Source: Lepturacanthus savala
Lineage: Eukaryota; Chordata; Actinopteri; Scombriformes; Trichiuridae
Assembly: GCA_030544235.1 (NCBI GenBank)
Contig: CM060462.1
Span: 34,180,526 to 34,244,525 of the forward strand
DNA length: 64,000 nt
Direction of reading: 5' to 3'
Shown here piece after piece: positions 1 to 13,330 of this stretch. A program made the position numbers and the translations under genes. Below the pieces are notes generated by a model. The model had not been told where the DNA came from, did not search any database, and was given only the letters and a program-made list of their open reading frames with translations. Position 1 is the first letter of the stretch. Every line of letters begins with the position of its first letter.

Positions 1-575
1 GACAAAGACACACTCAAGAAAAGTAGGAGCAAGGAGCTCAAGGAGCAAGTATGATGTGGATGGATTTGGCAGCATGACTTTTAAATCACAAAGAATGAAG
101 CCTTCTATGTGCAGCTCCTTTTGGCTGCAGGTGGAGTCAGGGCAGTGGGGCAGCTGGACGAATCTGACAGCAAGTGCTGAATGTGTGTGTGTGTGTGCGC
201 GCGCTGCTGACGGGGCACCTGCACACTCTGGCATGGCCCTGGTATAAATAAAGATCCTGTGAGGGGACACAAACAGGCACATTGTTGGCCTGTCGCTGCC
301 GACTGACTAGCTGGCCGAAAAAGTGTAACGAGACACACAAGACACAGCCGCAGAGAGGCAGCGACTGATACAAAGCTTTACTTCAGCGATCATTCAAATC
401 CACTGATAAAATCTATCTGCACAGACGTACTAAGGTCGTCGAGACTGTTACAGGTTTAGTTTCCTTAAAGCACATTATGTCATTTCCTACCACTAGGGGT
501 CTCAATCAAAATAATAACATAAAACGGAGATGACGATGTCACGAAACACTTTTTTTGAAACATCAAGAAACATCA

Positions 576-1029
576 TTAATCACTATTGCGTAGTGTTGCC
601 ATATGGCAACAGTTACTTCACAGTTAGGCGTGAAAAAGGGGCGCTTTTATTTTGAAGGACATACAGTTTATGAGGTCACATGACCAGGATTTCCTGTTTG
701 CTCATAGACGTGTCTCACGACGGAAGGTTGGCTGTTTTTCAGAATTTGGCAACATTTTCACCAACTAAAAATAAATATATATAAACTGAACTTGAAATTA
801 ATTTTGATGGTATACGTTTTTTTTCCTAATATCCTAAAATTATTTGTTGTAATATGGCAACAATATGCAAATATGGAAAATCCCTAGTGTATACAACCTA
901 ATAGAGTCCCAATGACTTATATAGAATGAGAGTGTTTACAATTTTCTTATATATTTTTATCTAAATATATCTATTATTTAGGCTAAGTAATAAAAACATT
1001 AAGTAATATTTTATGCAATACAGGGTTAA
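576..1029 (+). mobile_element. piggyBac-like MITE with TTAA flanks
   Basis: The element is bounded by TTAA at 576-579 and 1026-1029. Its right end, tatgcaatacagggttaa, is the inverted counterpart (17 of 18) of the left end of the related copy at 7382 (ttaaccctctattgcata). Its own left end is more diverged (ttaatcactattgcgta). TTAA duplication plus CCCT/AGGG ends fits piggyBac-type transposition. It has no coding capacity. It carries a 16-bp perfect palindrome, gttgccatatggcaac, at 595-610. Confidence 0.75.
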
Positions 1030-2582
1030 GATCAAGACGTCTGGCTAAATTCCATTATCTGGTTAAAGATGCAAAAAGATAAATTGTAAAAATGTAGCTT
1101 AAAACTGGATTGATGCATGCACACAGAGGAAAGACAAGAGAATATTCCTTGTTTAGATTAGAATTATGAATTTTTCATGTTTGAAAATTGTTGGAAACAA
1201 GTACCCATTTCAACAACATACTTGCGAGTCATTTTTAGACATTTTAATTCGCAAAGGTTTCGTTAATCCTTTAATCAACGTCCTGATTACTTCAGCTTCA
1301 TAACAGACGACGCTCAACCCTTTCAGACTGATGTGGCTCCAGCAAATCTGTCTGTGACCTTTGACCTCTCAGCGTTACAGCCCGAGTGAGACGCTGTATC
1401 AACACTAGCCTCTGCTCGCTAGGCTGTTTCGTATTGTACAGATGACAAAGCAGGAACAGTATGTACTCCCCTTTCCCAGCCAGTCGTACCAGTCTTCATG
1501 TAATTTATATACGGTTTGAGAGGAAAGTAAGAGCTTGGCACCAGGCTGGCGAGATAAACAAACAGAGAAAAGTAGCAGCTGGAGCTGTTGCCGTTCTTCA
1601 TCTCACGGCTGAACGAAATGCCATCAGTTGAAACAATCGTGTTAGAAACTCTGCAGCTGTTGATTGTGTGTTATCAGCACTAAATAAGACCGAACAGCAT
1701 TTGACTCGAACCATTCAAAGCTCGTATTTTCTCTGCAATCTCCACCCAATGATTATTTTTATAGAAGATCCATCATTTTCTGCCTCTAAATAACGATCCT
1801 TCCACAGGAAAGATCAGTGGTTAAATGGCTAGAAAGGTGCTACATAAATGCAGTCCATTTACCATTTTATTATATAAATATCTGAGAACATGTTTTAAAT
1901 GTCAAAGTTACTAAATCCTGTGGAACATAGCAAATGTTTTATCTGTTTGATAGCAAAACAGATTGTGTGGTTGTCAGTGGTGCTAGATTATGAACATATG
2001 AATGTGTTTTAGAGCCAGGGAAAAAAAGATGAGGAAGATTCTCTTTTTTTATGCCTGGCACTCAGGCTGGATTCACACAGGATCAGGCAGTGTGGTGAAA
2101 ATAGAAGTCAGACACTCCGTCAGTCCATTTCCACTCATCAAAAAAATATGGAAGCAGTTTCTCAGCAAGGGTTGAGACAGAAATCACATAAACCTGATCA
2201 AATGGTTCGGAGCGCTGTAACCCTGACATGAGGGAGTACAAAGAGGGGAGGACATTTATCTTTGTTTGTTGAGGTTAAAAGTAAAGATAGTAGACTTCGC
2301 TGTCATCTTCCTGACCTTTTAAAGAGGAGAGAGAGAAAAAGGCAAGAGAAGACATTGGAGAAAAAAAATGAAAAGTGAGCAGCAGCGGTCAATCTATAGA
2401 TCGATTGAAAGGAACAAGCACAAAGTGATGCATAAATATCCTGACTGCAGCTAGTACTGAGAAGCAGCCATGGTTCGGTGCTAAGAAATGTAGCAATACA
2501 CCAGCAAAAGGTTGTGAATAATGAGATGCCAACTAAAGAATGCAGCTTCAAAAATAGCTGTAAATGTATTGAGCACATTAGA

Positions 2583-2770
2583 GATGTGACTAATGATTAT
2601 TTTTGATAATTATTTTAATTGATTGGTTGTCCGTGTTTGACAGTCCACAACAAGTAATTCATTTCGTATTATAAAAGTCTAGGGTTGCAAATTCCTGGTA
2701 AATTTCCAGAAACTTTCCATGACAAGTTAAGCTGGGAAATTTTGGAAATATTCAACATTTATCACCTAGT
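2583..2770 (+). repeat. Two fragments of common fish dispersed repeats
   Basis: 2583-2640 has an actaatgattatttttgata core and 2687-2760 has a gggttgcaaattcctgg...aaactttccatg core. Both resemble repeat consensuses I recall from teleost introns. A related fragment with a cgattatt/gattaatc core lies at 3415-3490. Classes are not certain. Confidence 0.45.
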
Positions 2771-5514
2771 TTACCAGCTCGCTAGCTTGTAAATTATGTA
2801 TGAAAACAGTTTTATTTAATATTTGCAAGTTAAACATTAACACCATTATAGGTCAAACAGATTTACCCCATAAAATATTATCAATATCTACTTCACCATG
2901 CTACAAGATGGTAGCATGGTGAATTAGAACTGTTTTCAAGGTAAAGCCAGACATAACACTTCAGATGTGGCTGTTCGGTGGAGTGATCTCCATGTTTAAT
3001 GCAGCTATAAATGCGGCATTGGCCAGTGGCATACTGAAGAAAGTAGTCCTTATTATTTTCTTCATGTGCCGTAATGTTACAGGTCACAACTCATCCACCA
3101 CAGAGTTTGGGAGTTAGCCGTAGTAGTAGCTGAGCAGCTGACAAAAAAAAGGTGTAGTACCTATAGCGATGACTATGGGAGTCATGGAGATGGGCGAATT
3201 TTCAAAATGATCTTTAAATCTTAGATCTTTTATTTTAGTCTACAATATGTTTTATATTTAGGTTCCCTGTTAGGGCCAACCTTCCATTTAGTATATTTTG
3301 GATTTAGTCCTTTTTATCCCCTTATACTCCTGTTCTCATGGAAGGTTTCCATCTTCTTATTCACATTTGTAAAGCTTGAATCATAAAAGTTGGGCATTTT
3401 TTTCTTAAAATATTACTCCAATCGATTATTCCTTGATCAAAATAGCTGGGGATTCATTTAATAATTGACAACTTTGATTAATCAAGTAATCACTGGAGGG
3501 AACCTCATGAACACTCCACAGAGCACTTTTCTAATGAAGGCAGTAGATTACTCAGCTCCCGGTGTTTGTGTGTCTCAGATCTAACTAATTGGATTGACCT
3601 CCTTTCTTCCTTGACCGTGTGGATTAGCCTCAGCGTAGTGATTCTGCTAAGTCACCCCCCTCACCTGGCTGCATTGTCTTGTCACAGCAGCATAGCTCAA
3701 CATTAGCTCGGTGCTCACCGGCTAATACTTGACATGTGGCCTAAATATGGAGGCACTGGTGATAAGACCACCTGTTACAACTTTGCTTCAGCACAGCAGG
3801 CTGCGTATGACCTGGGTGTTGGCTAATGCCGGCACACATGCTGGAATGGACTGAGGATTTATCTGTTAGAAGCTTCTATATCTCACTGAATGAACAAAAA
3901 TGGGCTGCTGGACCGTTTGTTGCAGTAACAGTCAGTATCAGCGGTGTTGAAAGGTGATAATCTATCTATAATGCACACAATGTCTCTCTGTCATTCTGCA
4001 TTTGTGTCTCATATCCCGACAGCCGTTCATTCGGTCAAATTCACTCTTGGCCGGTGTGTTGGCGGGGACCACGTGAAGATGTATAACAATAAACTTTTAG
4101 CTTAACTGTCCGAATCAAAATCCGCAATTTTAAAATCCAGAATTAAATATCCTCTTGAATTCGGGCCAATACCAATGCCCCAAGACAAATATAGTCCAAT
4201 TACAGCCATGTGCTCCATTTCTATATTTGGTCATTCTCTTACATTCTTTTCAAATAAAGGATTAGGAAGCTCCTTCATCAGAAAGCTTAAAACAAAGCTG
4301 CTTTATATGAAACATGTTAATTTTGGAGACATGACAAAACACATTCCTGGTGAGGCAAATGCCTCCTTGAGCCTCACAGCTGTTGTCATTTTTTTTGTTC
4401 CTCTCTGGTATTCTTAGATGAACAGATAAATGAATTGATAAGTGTGTGAGCAGCGTAAACTCAAACAGTGCTGACAGTGTCGGGTACACAGCTTGAATTA
4501 ATTGATAGAAAGTTTCTGGTTGTAGTGATAGTTGACATCAGGCCAGGTTGCAATAGATGTTCCTTCTCCAGTCAAGGCCCTTAGAGCGAAGGCAGATATT
4601 TACAAACTTATTGAGCCAAGTCAGATGGATGAAGTGACATTTGTGTCTCTATTTCACAATCCAAAATTGAGAGCAAAACTTCTCAAGCTGAAGTTCAAAA
4701 ATCTTTTAGAAGATATTTTATTCCCCTTAAGACATTTTTAATCACATCTTTATTTTACTTGCAGTAAAACATTTGACCGCAATCAAATGTTTTCTTGGAA
4801 CATTTCTGTTTGATCACATAATTAAGACACAAATGTCCCCTCTACGACCTCTAAGAAACTGATTTTAGCATTAATATTTTCATAACAATATTGATCCACA
4901 ACATAGGAATCCTACAAGACCTGGTTCTCAAAACCTCATATCCCTTTTACAGCATGATCCCATATTTGCAATTATGTATTTTAGGTGTCACTTTTGTTTC
5001 TAATTCCACAGTAAAACCACAGCAGAACTGCGTCTGCGGTGCTAACATGCTCATGATCCTTCTCATTTTCCCCTTGTATTGTAATCATCTCTCAGTTTGA
5101 GTGCAGTCAGCTCGCTGTGTTAACTTGAGAAAGTGGGAAACTGAAGGCCAGCGAGCAATGACTGATCTGTAATAACAATTAGCAGTAGCTTTGCTCTGTT
5201 AGTGTAAGGGGTCTGCTGAGCTTATGAATACTTGAAGAGAGTTTATTTCCGTGGGTGAGTAATCCTCTCCGTCCCACAGCGTACGGCCTGCAGACATTGT
5301 TCTGATGCACTTTGTGACGAAGTTTGAATCGTGTCCTGTTTTTATCATCAGCATGAAGTGTTTCTTTTCTTTCTGCATTGTGTCAAAGTTTTCAATGTTT
5401 TACTTTTTTATTGAATTACTTTATGAATCAATATGTTTCTTGGTTGCATTTATTTTAAATTGTTTCACACCGTACATGACGGCAGTGTGAGAAAAAACAT
5501 GTATGTTTAAAACA

Positions 5515-5610
5515 AAAAAAAAGAAAGTTAAAAAACAACTAATTGTAATACTAATAAACAACTAATTATTAAAAACAACTAATAACTAATAAACAACAAC
5601 ATCTAATTGT
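5515..5610 (+). repeat. AT-rich short-period repeat
   Basis: Irregular repeats built from aacaactaat and actaataaac, following a poly-A run. Confidence 0.5.
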
Positions 5611-7381
5611 ATTGATTTAAATGATACATTGAATTGTATTTTCTTCGTTTTCAAAGAACTGAGTTCCAGTTTTCTGGCCATTTGTTCCAGATATGTGGAG
5701 TTTGATATTGCCACACACCAAGTTTCATGGGTAGAATAAGTTAAAAAATGAAATGAAGCTCAGCAGAATGTGTGTAAAACTCGAAAAAACAAAATTTCAA
5801 TATTGCAAAAGATGGTAATATGCAATATCTCAATGTATCTAAAATTGGACCAAGTCTAGTTACTAATTTCTGAGTCAGACCTCATTAGCCAATAAGAGAG
5901 ATGGGAGTGATTGAGAGCTGACGTTACTCATGTTGCTAAGCAATGTAGCCCTTGAGGCTAACGTTAGCTAGCATGTTAACAGATATTAAAACTGACCGGT
6001 TCTCGCTGAAGAACCCGACCCGATCTGACCTCAACTCCACAAACATGTTTCCATCCAGACTTGTTCAGCCTTCTGCTTTAGCTTTAGTTTAGTTTTTTTT
6101 TTTTATTCTCACAGCGAAGCTTCACTGTAGGAAGTTGTTGCACCATGCCAGTCTCCGTTCGGTTTACATCTGCTTCCCTGTGAGATCACGTGAGATCACC
6201 ATGTGCTCCACTCCCTGCGGCACAATAATCTTAATAATATCCTGTAGTGTGTGATGCGCTGTTATTTTCAGATCTTTTAGTGTGAGCATGTGTGCGATTA
6301 GAGAGAACATCTGTGAAGTTTCTCCTCTTGTGCGTGATGCAACACGATTTCACAATCTGAGGCTTTCTCCTGTAGCCTGAGCCCGGCCTCAGGCCCGAGG
6401 GGATGTCAACAAGTTGCTGGTTTTACTCTAAAAATATTCACTTTACTATCAATCATTTAAAGAAATGAAGCACATCCTCACCATTGAGAGGAAAATATTC
6501 CACGTGAAAAATGACTTTCTGTCCACAGGTGCATGTCAGTGTATCTTTGATCAAGATCAGTGTGTGAATGGGTGAATTAACGCTTGTAGTGTGAATGAAG
6601 TGCTTTAAGTAGACAAACAGATTCATCTTTAATTGACCTTTTGTTTCAGGTCGACGTTAGGATCCTTCACTTCTTTTACATCTTTTTAAAAACCTGTTTG
6701 GAACTATAATTTGTTGTAAATGTAAGACTTTTTTTATATGTGTTATATGTTCACAGTAAACTGGGACGTGACTCCATGTTTTCCAGGACATTGAGCCCCC
6801 ACCCCTCACTCCCCCTCACCATTACATTCCATTTCACTGTATGGCGGCCAGATTTGGGAAGCTTCTTTCTGCGCCTCCTGCATTTCCTCTCTTCCTTTCT
6901 GCTGAAGTCTGGATTGTTTTTAGTCCAGTGAGGACACTGAGAGCAGCTTTACTCATTTTTCAGTCTGTATGGAGTTGTTAACAGCTAACGTGGCTATCTT
7001 GCACACAGAAAAAATATGAAACGTATCTTCTATTTCTCCACAGATCCCTTTTGCTTTTCTGTATTGAGCTCTGATAATGACACTCACATGCACAGAGTCA
7101 GAATGCAAAAAGTTGGATTAAGGTTTCTCAACTAGCCTTGAAATCTGTCACCACTCAATAAATCCGCCCTGTGATCCCTCACAGCACACCTCCACACTCG
7201 CCCAGAGACAACCCCACACACACACAACAGAGAACTGTTGTGTGTACGGCACAAACGCAGGAGGATTTATACAGAGATGCTTTGCTTTGTAACCTACAAT
7301 TGTCTTGAGTTATCTCGTTTGAACTTTCCTCTACTGCACTCAGATGTTAACTTCTCAGCTGTGTTTCAGATCAGCTGTGCA

Positions 7382-7800
7382 TTAACCCTCTATTGCATAG
7401 TACTGCTATATGGCAAAAGTTGTGAATTAAGTAAGAAAGTTGTGAAAAGGGGGCTTTTATTTTGAAGGACAGACAATTGATGAGGTTACATGACCAGAAT
7501 ATCGTGTTTGCCTGTCTGTCTTGTTCATGGAATTTTAACATGGGCGTTCAATTTCTCACAACCAAAGCTGTCTTTTATTCAGAATTTGGGGAAATTTTCA
7601 CCAAATAAAAAATTGAACTCAATTTTGATGTTATAATTTTTTATTTTTTTATGCTAAAAAGATTTATTGCCATATGACAACAAAAATTCCTAGTGCATAC
7701 AATGTAATTGAGTCTCATTGATTTACATAGCATGAAACTATCCCGAGACTGTGTTTACAACTTTTTCTTATATTTCTTAAATATATCTTTATGTTTGGAA
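7382..7800 (+). mobile_element. Diverged piggyBac-like MITE copy
   Basis: It aligns along most of its length with 576-1000: shared blocks include gcttttattttgaaggaca, the ggtcacatgacc-like block, the ttcagaatttgg block and the cctagtg.atacaa block. The left end is clean TTAA followed by CCCT. The right inverted end was not found; homology stops near 7800, where another repeat family begins. Confidence 0.7.
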
Positions 7801-8165
7801 TAAGTCGCCGTTGTCAGACGGCGAAACTGTCTTTACAATTTCCCCAGTCACGGCCGACGGGGAAAAACCTACCAAAGTGTGTGAAAATGCAGCTTAATGC
7901 AATAACAGCATACATTGGTTAAAAGGATTAGAGCTGGTTTGCTAGTTAAATGAGGCGCCATAAGATTACAGTATGATGTGTTCAAGGTCTACTCAGTAAA
8001 ATGAGCATTAAAATTAGTAGAAAAAAAAATGCCATCACGTTGTGTTGAAATGTAACGTAGATGTTGGAAAATGTAGCTTTTGGTGAGAAACATGAAAAAC
8101 TACAGATGTTTGGATGAGAAATTTGTTTGCTTTCCAGCAATATGAAATTGATATTAGAGATGTAA
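7795..8165 (-). repeat. Dispersed repeat family S, copy 1 (inverted)
   Basis: Its reverse complement matches 22200-22450 and 14750-14980. Shared blocks include ttgaacacatcata.tgtaat, cttatggc.cc, aaaccagctctaatcc and ctcatccaaaca. Family and class unknown; no ORF. The 7805-7865 end can form two G/C-rich stem-loops (TCGCCGT/ACGGCGA and TTTCCCC/GGGGAAA). Confidence 0.7.
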
Positions 8166-9459
8166 TCATGAACTGTTAATCAAATGATATAAAAGTAGAA
8201 ATGTTTGGTTACAAACTCGATGTGAAATAAAGCAAAATCCTGCATAATTAGTCGAAAGAACTGCATCATGTGTTTTCCTGTCAGAGAACTGGCTCCTGTT
8301 GAAGATAACATGTGTTATCTGTAGCATATGATCATCTGTTTTTTGACTCGTAACTAAACTGTTCAGCAAGGAAGAGGAGGGAGCTGCAGCAGGTTCCACG
8401 GGCTACTTGCTGGCACTGAGAAGTTGCATATTGACACAGGCTCCTACAGTGAGTGGGATTAGTGTTTGCTCTAACAGATAGGCCTGTTTTCCTAACGGCT
8501 GAGCACATTTACTTAGTGCTTGTCAAACACATCCTATACAGGGAGGCAAACTGACTCGGGTCACTCAACCCTCCGTCATCATCAAAGCACAGAGCTGACT
8601 GGAAGGCCACCGAATCCTAAAAATACTCATACTCAACAAATCTGGAGGACGAGATAATAACAAAAGCTTCCGTTATAATAAAGTTTTGACTTGAGCAGTA
8701 GCTTCTACTCTAACGGCAAATGTCTAATGAACATCTGCAACAAGTTGACAATACAGAAACAGTAAGCAGCAGAGTCGCATGTGACTTGACTCACTCTGAT
8801 GTAATTCTTCCTCTCTCTGAAGCCCACAGCCGTACTTGAACCTGACATTATCCCACCCAAGCCATTAAAATAAACATGTTGAGTGAGGAGGGCACGGACG
8901 TGGGCATGTGAAGGGATTTTACTGTGGAAGCGATTACATCATCAGAGTGTGGCGGCTTGTAAATTTGAGTGCTAGGCAGTAAAAGCCCTTTAATACTAGA
9001 TAGTCACTGTGTTATTCAAAAGTGACAATGAAATTCTCTCCTCCTGCCCTCCCTGTCTTTTATACTCCCAGCTTTGTAGAACAGTCATTGCTATTATTAT
9101 ATTTCATATTGTGAAAACGCAACAGTTTTGTCGTTGTTGGTGCATTCTGGAGGACAGAAATGATTTGTTGATGAATCATTTAGTTGATTGTTTGTCTGGT
9201 GCCAGCTTCTCTTTTCTGAGCCTCTGTGATGGTACACTGTACATGTCTTACCCCCTTTTATCATTGTTTTTCCTGTTTTAAATCAAATAATCATAAAAAC
9301 ATTTGTCAGATTTATTGACAACGTAAAGAATCATGAGTTGCAGCCGCTGTTTTCTGTCATGCCACTTTAGAGACTTAGATTGCATCTGGTGAAGCCGAAG
9401 GTCAGTTTCAGGACAAAAGCTCATTATTGCTCACATTCACTATTTTGCATCGTGTTCAA

Positions 9460-9658
<199 letters not shown>

Positions 9659-9918
9659 GAATGAAAGACAGATGTTTCCTCTTAGATGTTTGTTCAGCTG
9701 CCTTCATGATAGTATTAGGTGAACTTTTACAGCTGATTAGCATGACTAAGATACGCATTCACACTGACATTAGTGATGACCAGTCTCATTTTATTTATTT
9801 AAAATAAATGAAATGATAGCATCACATTTATAAGTATTGATGAACAGGCCTTTTCACGAAGCCACACCCAGATCTGCAGTGCTGCATTATGCTGGCAGAG
9901 ATTCAAGCTCAGGGCAGT

Positions 9919-10019
9919 GTGTGTGTGTGTTTGGGAGAGGGAGAGACACTGTGTGTTTGTGTGTGAGAGAGACACACACACACTGTGTGTGTGTAGATTT
10001 ATATGCTGTAAGTGTGTGT
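9919..10019. repeat. Mixed GT/GA/CA simple repeat with palindromic centre
   Basis: Alternating blocks of gtgtgt, gagaga, cacaca and gtgtgt. The CA block followed directly by a GT block near 9974-9992 can fold back on itself. Confidence 0.7.
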
Positions 10020-10194
10020 ATGTTGGACAGTGGATCGATACAGGAGTGTTTTGCTTGCCTGGTGGCTCACTCACTCAGCACACTCACAGTATTTGCTCAC
10101 TAGGTTCACTTCTGGTTCATTGTCTGATGTGCTGCATTCATGTCAGCTCGAAAGGTTAAAAAGGTCTTGTAGAGAAAAATGCATTAAAGTGACA

Positions 10195-10260
10195 GCACCT
10201 GCACCTGCACATGCACCTGTACTTGCAACTGTATCTGTATATGCACCTGCACCTGTACCA
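10195..10260 (+). repeat. Degenerate hexamer repeat
   Basis: About eleven units of a GCACCT-like hexamer (gcacct, gcacat, gtactt, gtatct and so on). Confidence 0.75.
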
Positions 10261-10684
10261 GTGAAGACAGTGAAAACACATCAAACACACATTATCAACA
10301 CACATTATCATTAAAAACTAATGGAAACACTATCATAAATGAGGAAACACTTGAAACAGAGTAAAATATGACCTGAAGTCCCTGGATAAGAAGAACCAAA
10401 ACCAGTAAGAGCTTTAAAAACAGGAAGCTCACTGGACTCATTTAACAATGGCAATTTATGTTTTTACATTTTTGGATCATGTCCATTGATGCTTGTGTTG
10501 TGATTCATGTTGTGTTGTTTTTTTTGTTTACAAAAAATTTGTGTGTATATATTTTTCATTCATATTTTTAAGCTGTGCACAGTCTACCCTGCTTCAAGGT
10601 TGAGCTTCATTCATTATATATGACGCATACAAGTTTCACATCCTCATATTTGAGCAGCTGCAACCAGCAAATGTGGCAAATGAC

Positions 10685-10765
10685 AAAAAAAGTGATTATT
10701 TCACCATCAAAACAGTTGCTGATATTTTTTTGTTGATCTAAATGGTTTTATTGTTGCAGCTCTAA
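10685..10765 (-). repeat. Fragment of a GAGCTGCAAC-type dispersed repeat
   Basis: The reverse complement begins gagctgcaacaataaaacc and continues with a gatcaacaaaa block, resembling the start of a common fish repeat. A + strand relative is at 41265-41340 (gagctgcaatgactggttga). Confidence 0.4.
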
Positions 10766-11384
10766 ATATGATGCGCTACTAGTAAATTGTTAGGAGTTGA
10801 AGTCACTTTGGAACAGGACTGTTCATTTAAAAAAGGCCAAACGCAGTTTGCAAAATCCGAATCTCCATGGAGCCTGGTTGTGTGTGTGGCTCATTGTAGT
10901 GGGTGCAACGTTCAGTCTGATATTTGACTCAACAATCAGGTCTTGTTCCTCTATAAGTTGGTGGAGTGAATCACAGTACTGAGCTGGGTCTGTGGGTCGA
11001 GTGGAAGGAATGAAAGCGTTCAAACACCAGCTCCTCAAAAACCCCGAACTTGCAGGAAGATAGACAGTGAAGACATTTAGTATGTGGGCAGCCAGTCACT
11101 TGTGTTGGAAAACTGGAAACCGAACCTTCCGTCTGCATATTGTTAGCCGCACAATCCTAATCAGACTGGACAGGTATATGCTGTAATATGGGTGGGACAG
11201 ACTGTGGTAATCTGTGAATATGACAGGAGGATTAAACTCAATCCACCAGCCCCCAAAGGAGTCCATTTTTATTCACATGTGAACATGTTGATGTATAAAC
11301 CAATTATGGGAGATCAGATGTACTGTGTTTTTTGTAACGAGTGCAGTGTGTTGCTGGGGGAGCGGTGCCCGTTCTGAACGCATG

Positions 11385-11780
11385 CCGGGTCCAAACACAC
11401 TTTCTTAAAATCCGCTCATCCAATCCACTTCACTCCCTTGGGTCCTAACCAGCACATCGGCCAAGGATGAAGTCAATCGGATGAACAGTTCTAAAGATAT
11501 GCGAACATGTGTCTTGCATACACAGCCAGAGATTCATTCCATTTTAGATAGATGACGGTGGTACAGCGCCACCTATTGGCTGAATGACATTAAACGTGTC
11601 ATGTTCATTTAGGCATCGTATCTACACATGTTCACCAAATGTGGTTGCACTACTACAAAGTCTTCAGGAAACCCGACATTTTCTTGTTGTGTGAGCTCTT
11701 CCCGCAGCATTTGAAGGTCGGCTCCAGCCAGAGTGTACAGAATATCAGGAATCTTGGTCCAGAGATAAACTGAAATGTCT
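11385..11780 (+). repeat. Dispersed repeat family R, copy 1
   Basis: Shares blocks with copies at 34600, 42370, 43130, 54500 and 60225: gatgacggtggtacagcgcc, cacctattggc, catgttcaccaaatgtgg, gaagtcaatcggatgaacag. It also has the later tggtccagag block. No ORF and no terminal inverted repeat seen; class unknown. Confidence 0.75.
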
Positions 11781-13194
11781 CTGTTATGTAGATCTTTGAC
11801 ATTTCTTTACATCTCCCTGCTTTCTCCCCGTTCCTTTCTGTCCCAGTCTTCTCTCTCCTCCTGCTTTCATCCCTCTCTGTGCCCCTCGTCTCATTACCAC
11901 CATGAAACACTGCACTATTGTTTACCCCAGAATGTCCCAGTGAAGCTGGTGCTGAAACAAGAAGCTCCTGCACTCGTCTGATCCCCTGGACCTGTTTGTT
12001 CTGCCACGCTTTTGTGCTTCCTAAGTCTGGAGGCAGTTACTTCCTATGGATCCAGCTTTATTAACAACTTTTCTCACACTTAAGAACCCGAGCTCTCTTA
12101 TCTAACACCGGGTCAAACGTTCAGCTGAGGAAATTTGCTCTTTCTTTGAAATTGTCACATGGCAGAAGGAGCAGAAATAATGAGGTGAGTGCCTGAAGAA
12201 CAGAGCAGACACTGTTTGTCAGTGTGAGAAATGACATTGTGTCAAAGGCATCTTGACAATGTATGAAATAAATCCAGTAAGGCAGCTGTGATTCACAGAA
12301 GAGGAAGAGGCCTCTCCTACAAATGGTGCCTATACACAGTCAGGCCTGCAGGTTCACTCCTCTAGTTACACTGCACAAGAATGTGGCTTAACTGCTTTTT
12401 TGGAAGAAAGCAAGATGGCTGTCTCGCCTTCATAATTTTATCATTTTTTTTCCAACGAAAATGCCCAAAATGCTTCTTCACCCCTTCTGGTCTGGGCTAG
12501 CAGGAGGATGTTTCCCAAAATAAATGGGCAGTATCCGCTGGTTATTCAGTGATACTAATCACCTTCAAAATTCACAGGGGAACTCCAGAAATTTTATACA
12601 AAAACTACTTATGATAATGTAGTTCGAGTGCAATGCTTAAGTACTCTTAAAGGTTAAACCTCTTAAGATGTGTTCAGACAGCAAAACAATCACAATTGTA
12701 AAATGCAAAGTAAAAAAAGATGTTAATTGAAGAAGACATGATACAACTTGCAGCAAACAACCATTGCTCATCCTGAGGCTTTATGCATCTGTTGCTGACG
12801 TCTGTGCAGTTGTTTCGTCGCCTAATTGGGACAAATAAACTGCACAAAACAGTCCAAATGTGCCAATAATGAGAGGCGACAAGAGTGCTTTTATTTGTGT
12901 CTTAAGGTGACACTCAACAGTTGAATATGGTCAGTAATTCAACTAATAGATAGTTAAATCCTGGCTGAAAACAAACCAAATGTATGAACACAAGTCAGAA
13001 TCATTAAATTGTTGTATATTTGTAAATTATCCATTTTTATGAATTTTGACACTGTGTTTCTGTCATTGTCATCGCTTGCATTTATATATAGAATAAGGAA
13101 TTTTGCACTGCCTTCTTGGAATTGCATTTGTATAGAGCTTCCTTGTGATATATCAAATTTTAACTTTAGATAATATATATGTAGGTATATTATA

Positions 13195-13330
13195 AAAAGG
13201 CTCAGCCAGGGACTGGTGTTGCAAACTAGCCTCCACTATTAACCCCATATACAATACAATGGGATCATGTTTCTGTAAATTGGTGCATTGTTTTTTATTG
13301 TCCCTGACAAATAAACATAAATCAATAAAT
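13195..13330 (+). mobile_element. Probable LINE 3'-end fragment
   Basis: Contains cagggactggtgttgcaaac, tagcctcc, and later ttattgtccctgacaaataa followed by an A-rich end. This layout resembles the 3' tail of non-LTR retrotransposons found in fish. No reverse transcriptase sequence is present, so it would be a truncated remnant. Assignment is from memory of consensus sequences. Confidence 0.45.
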
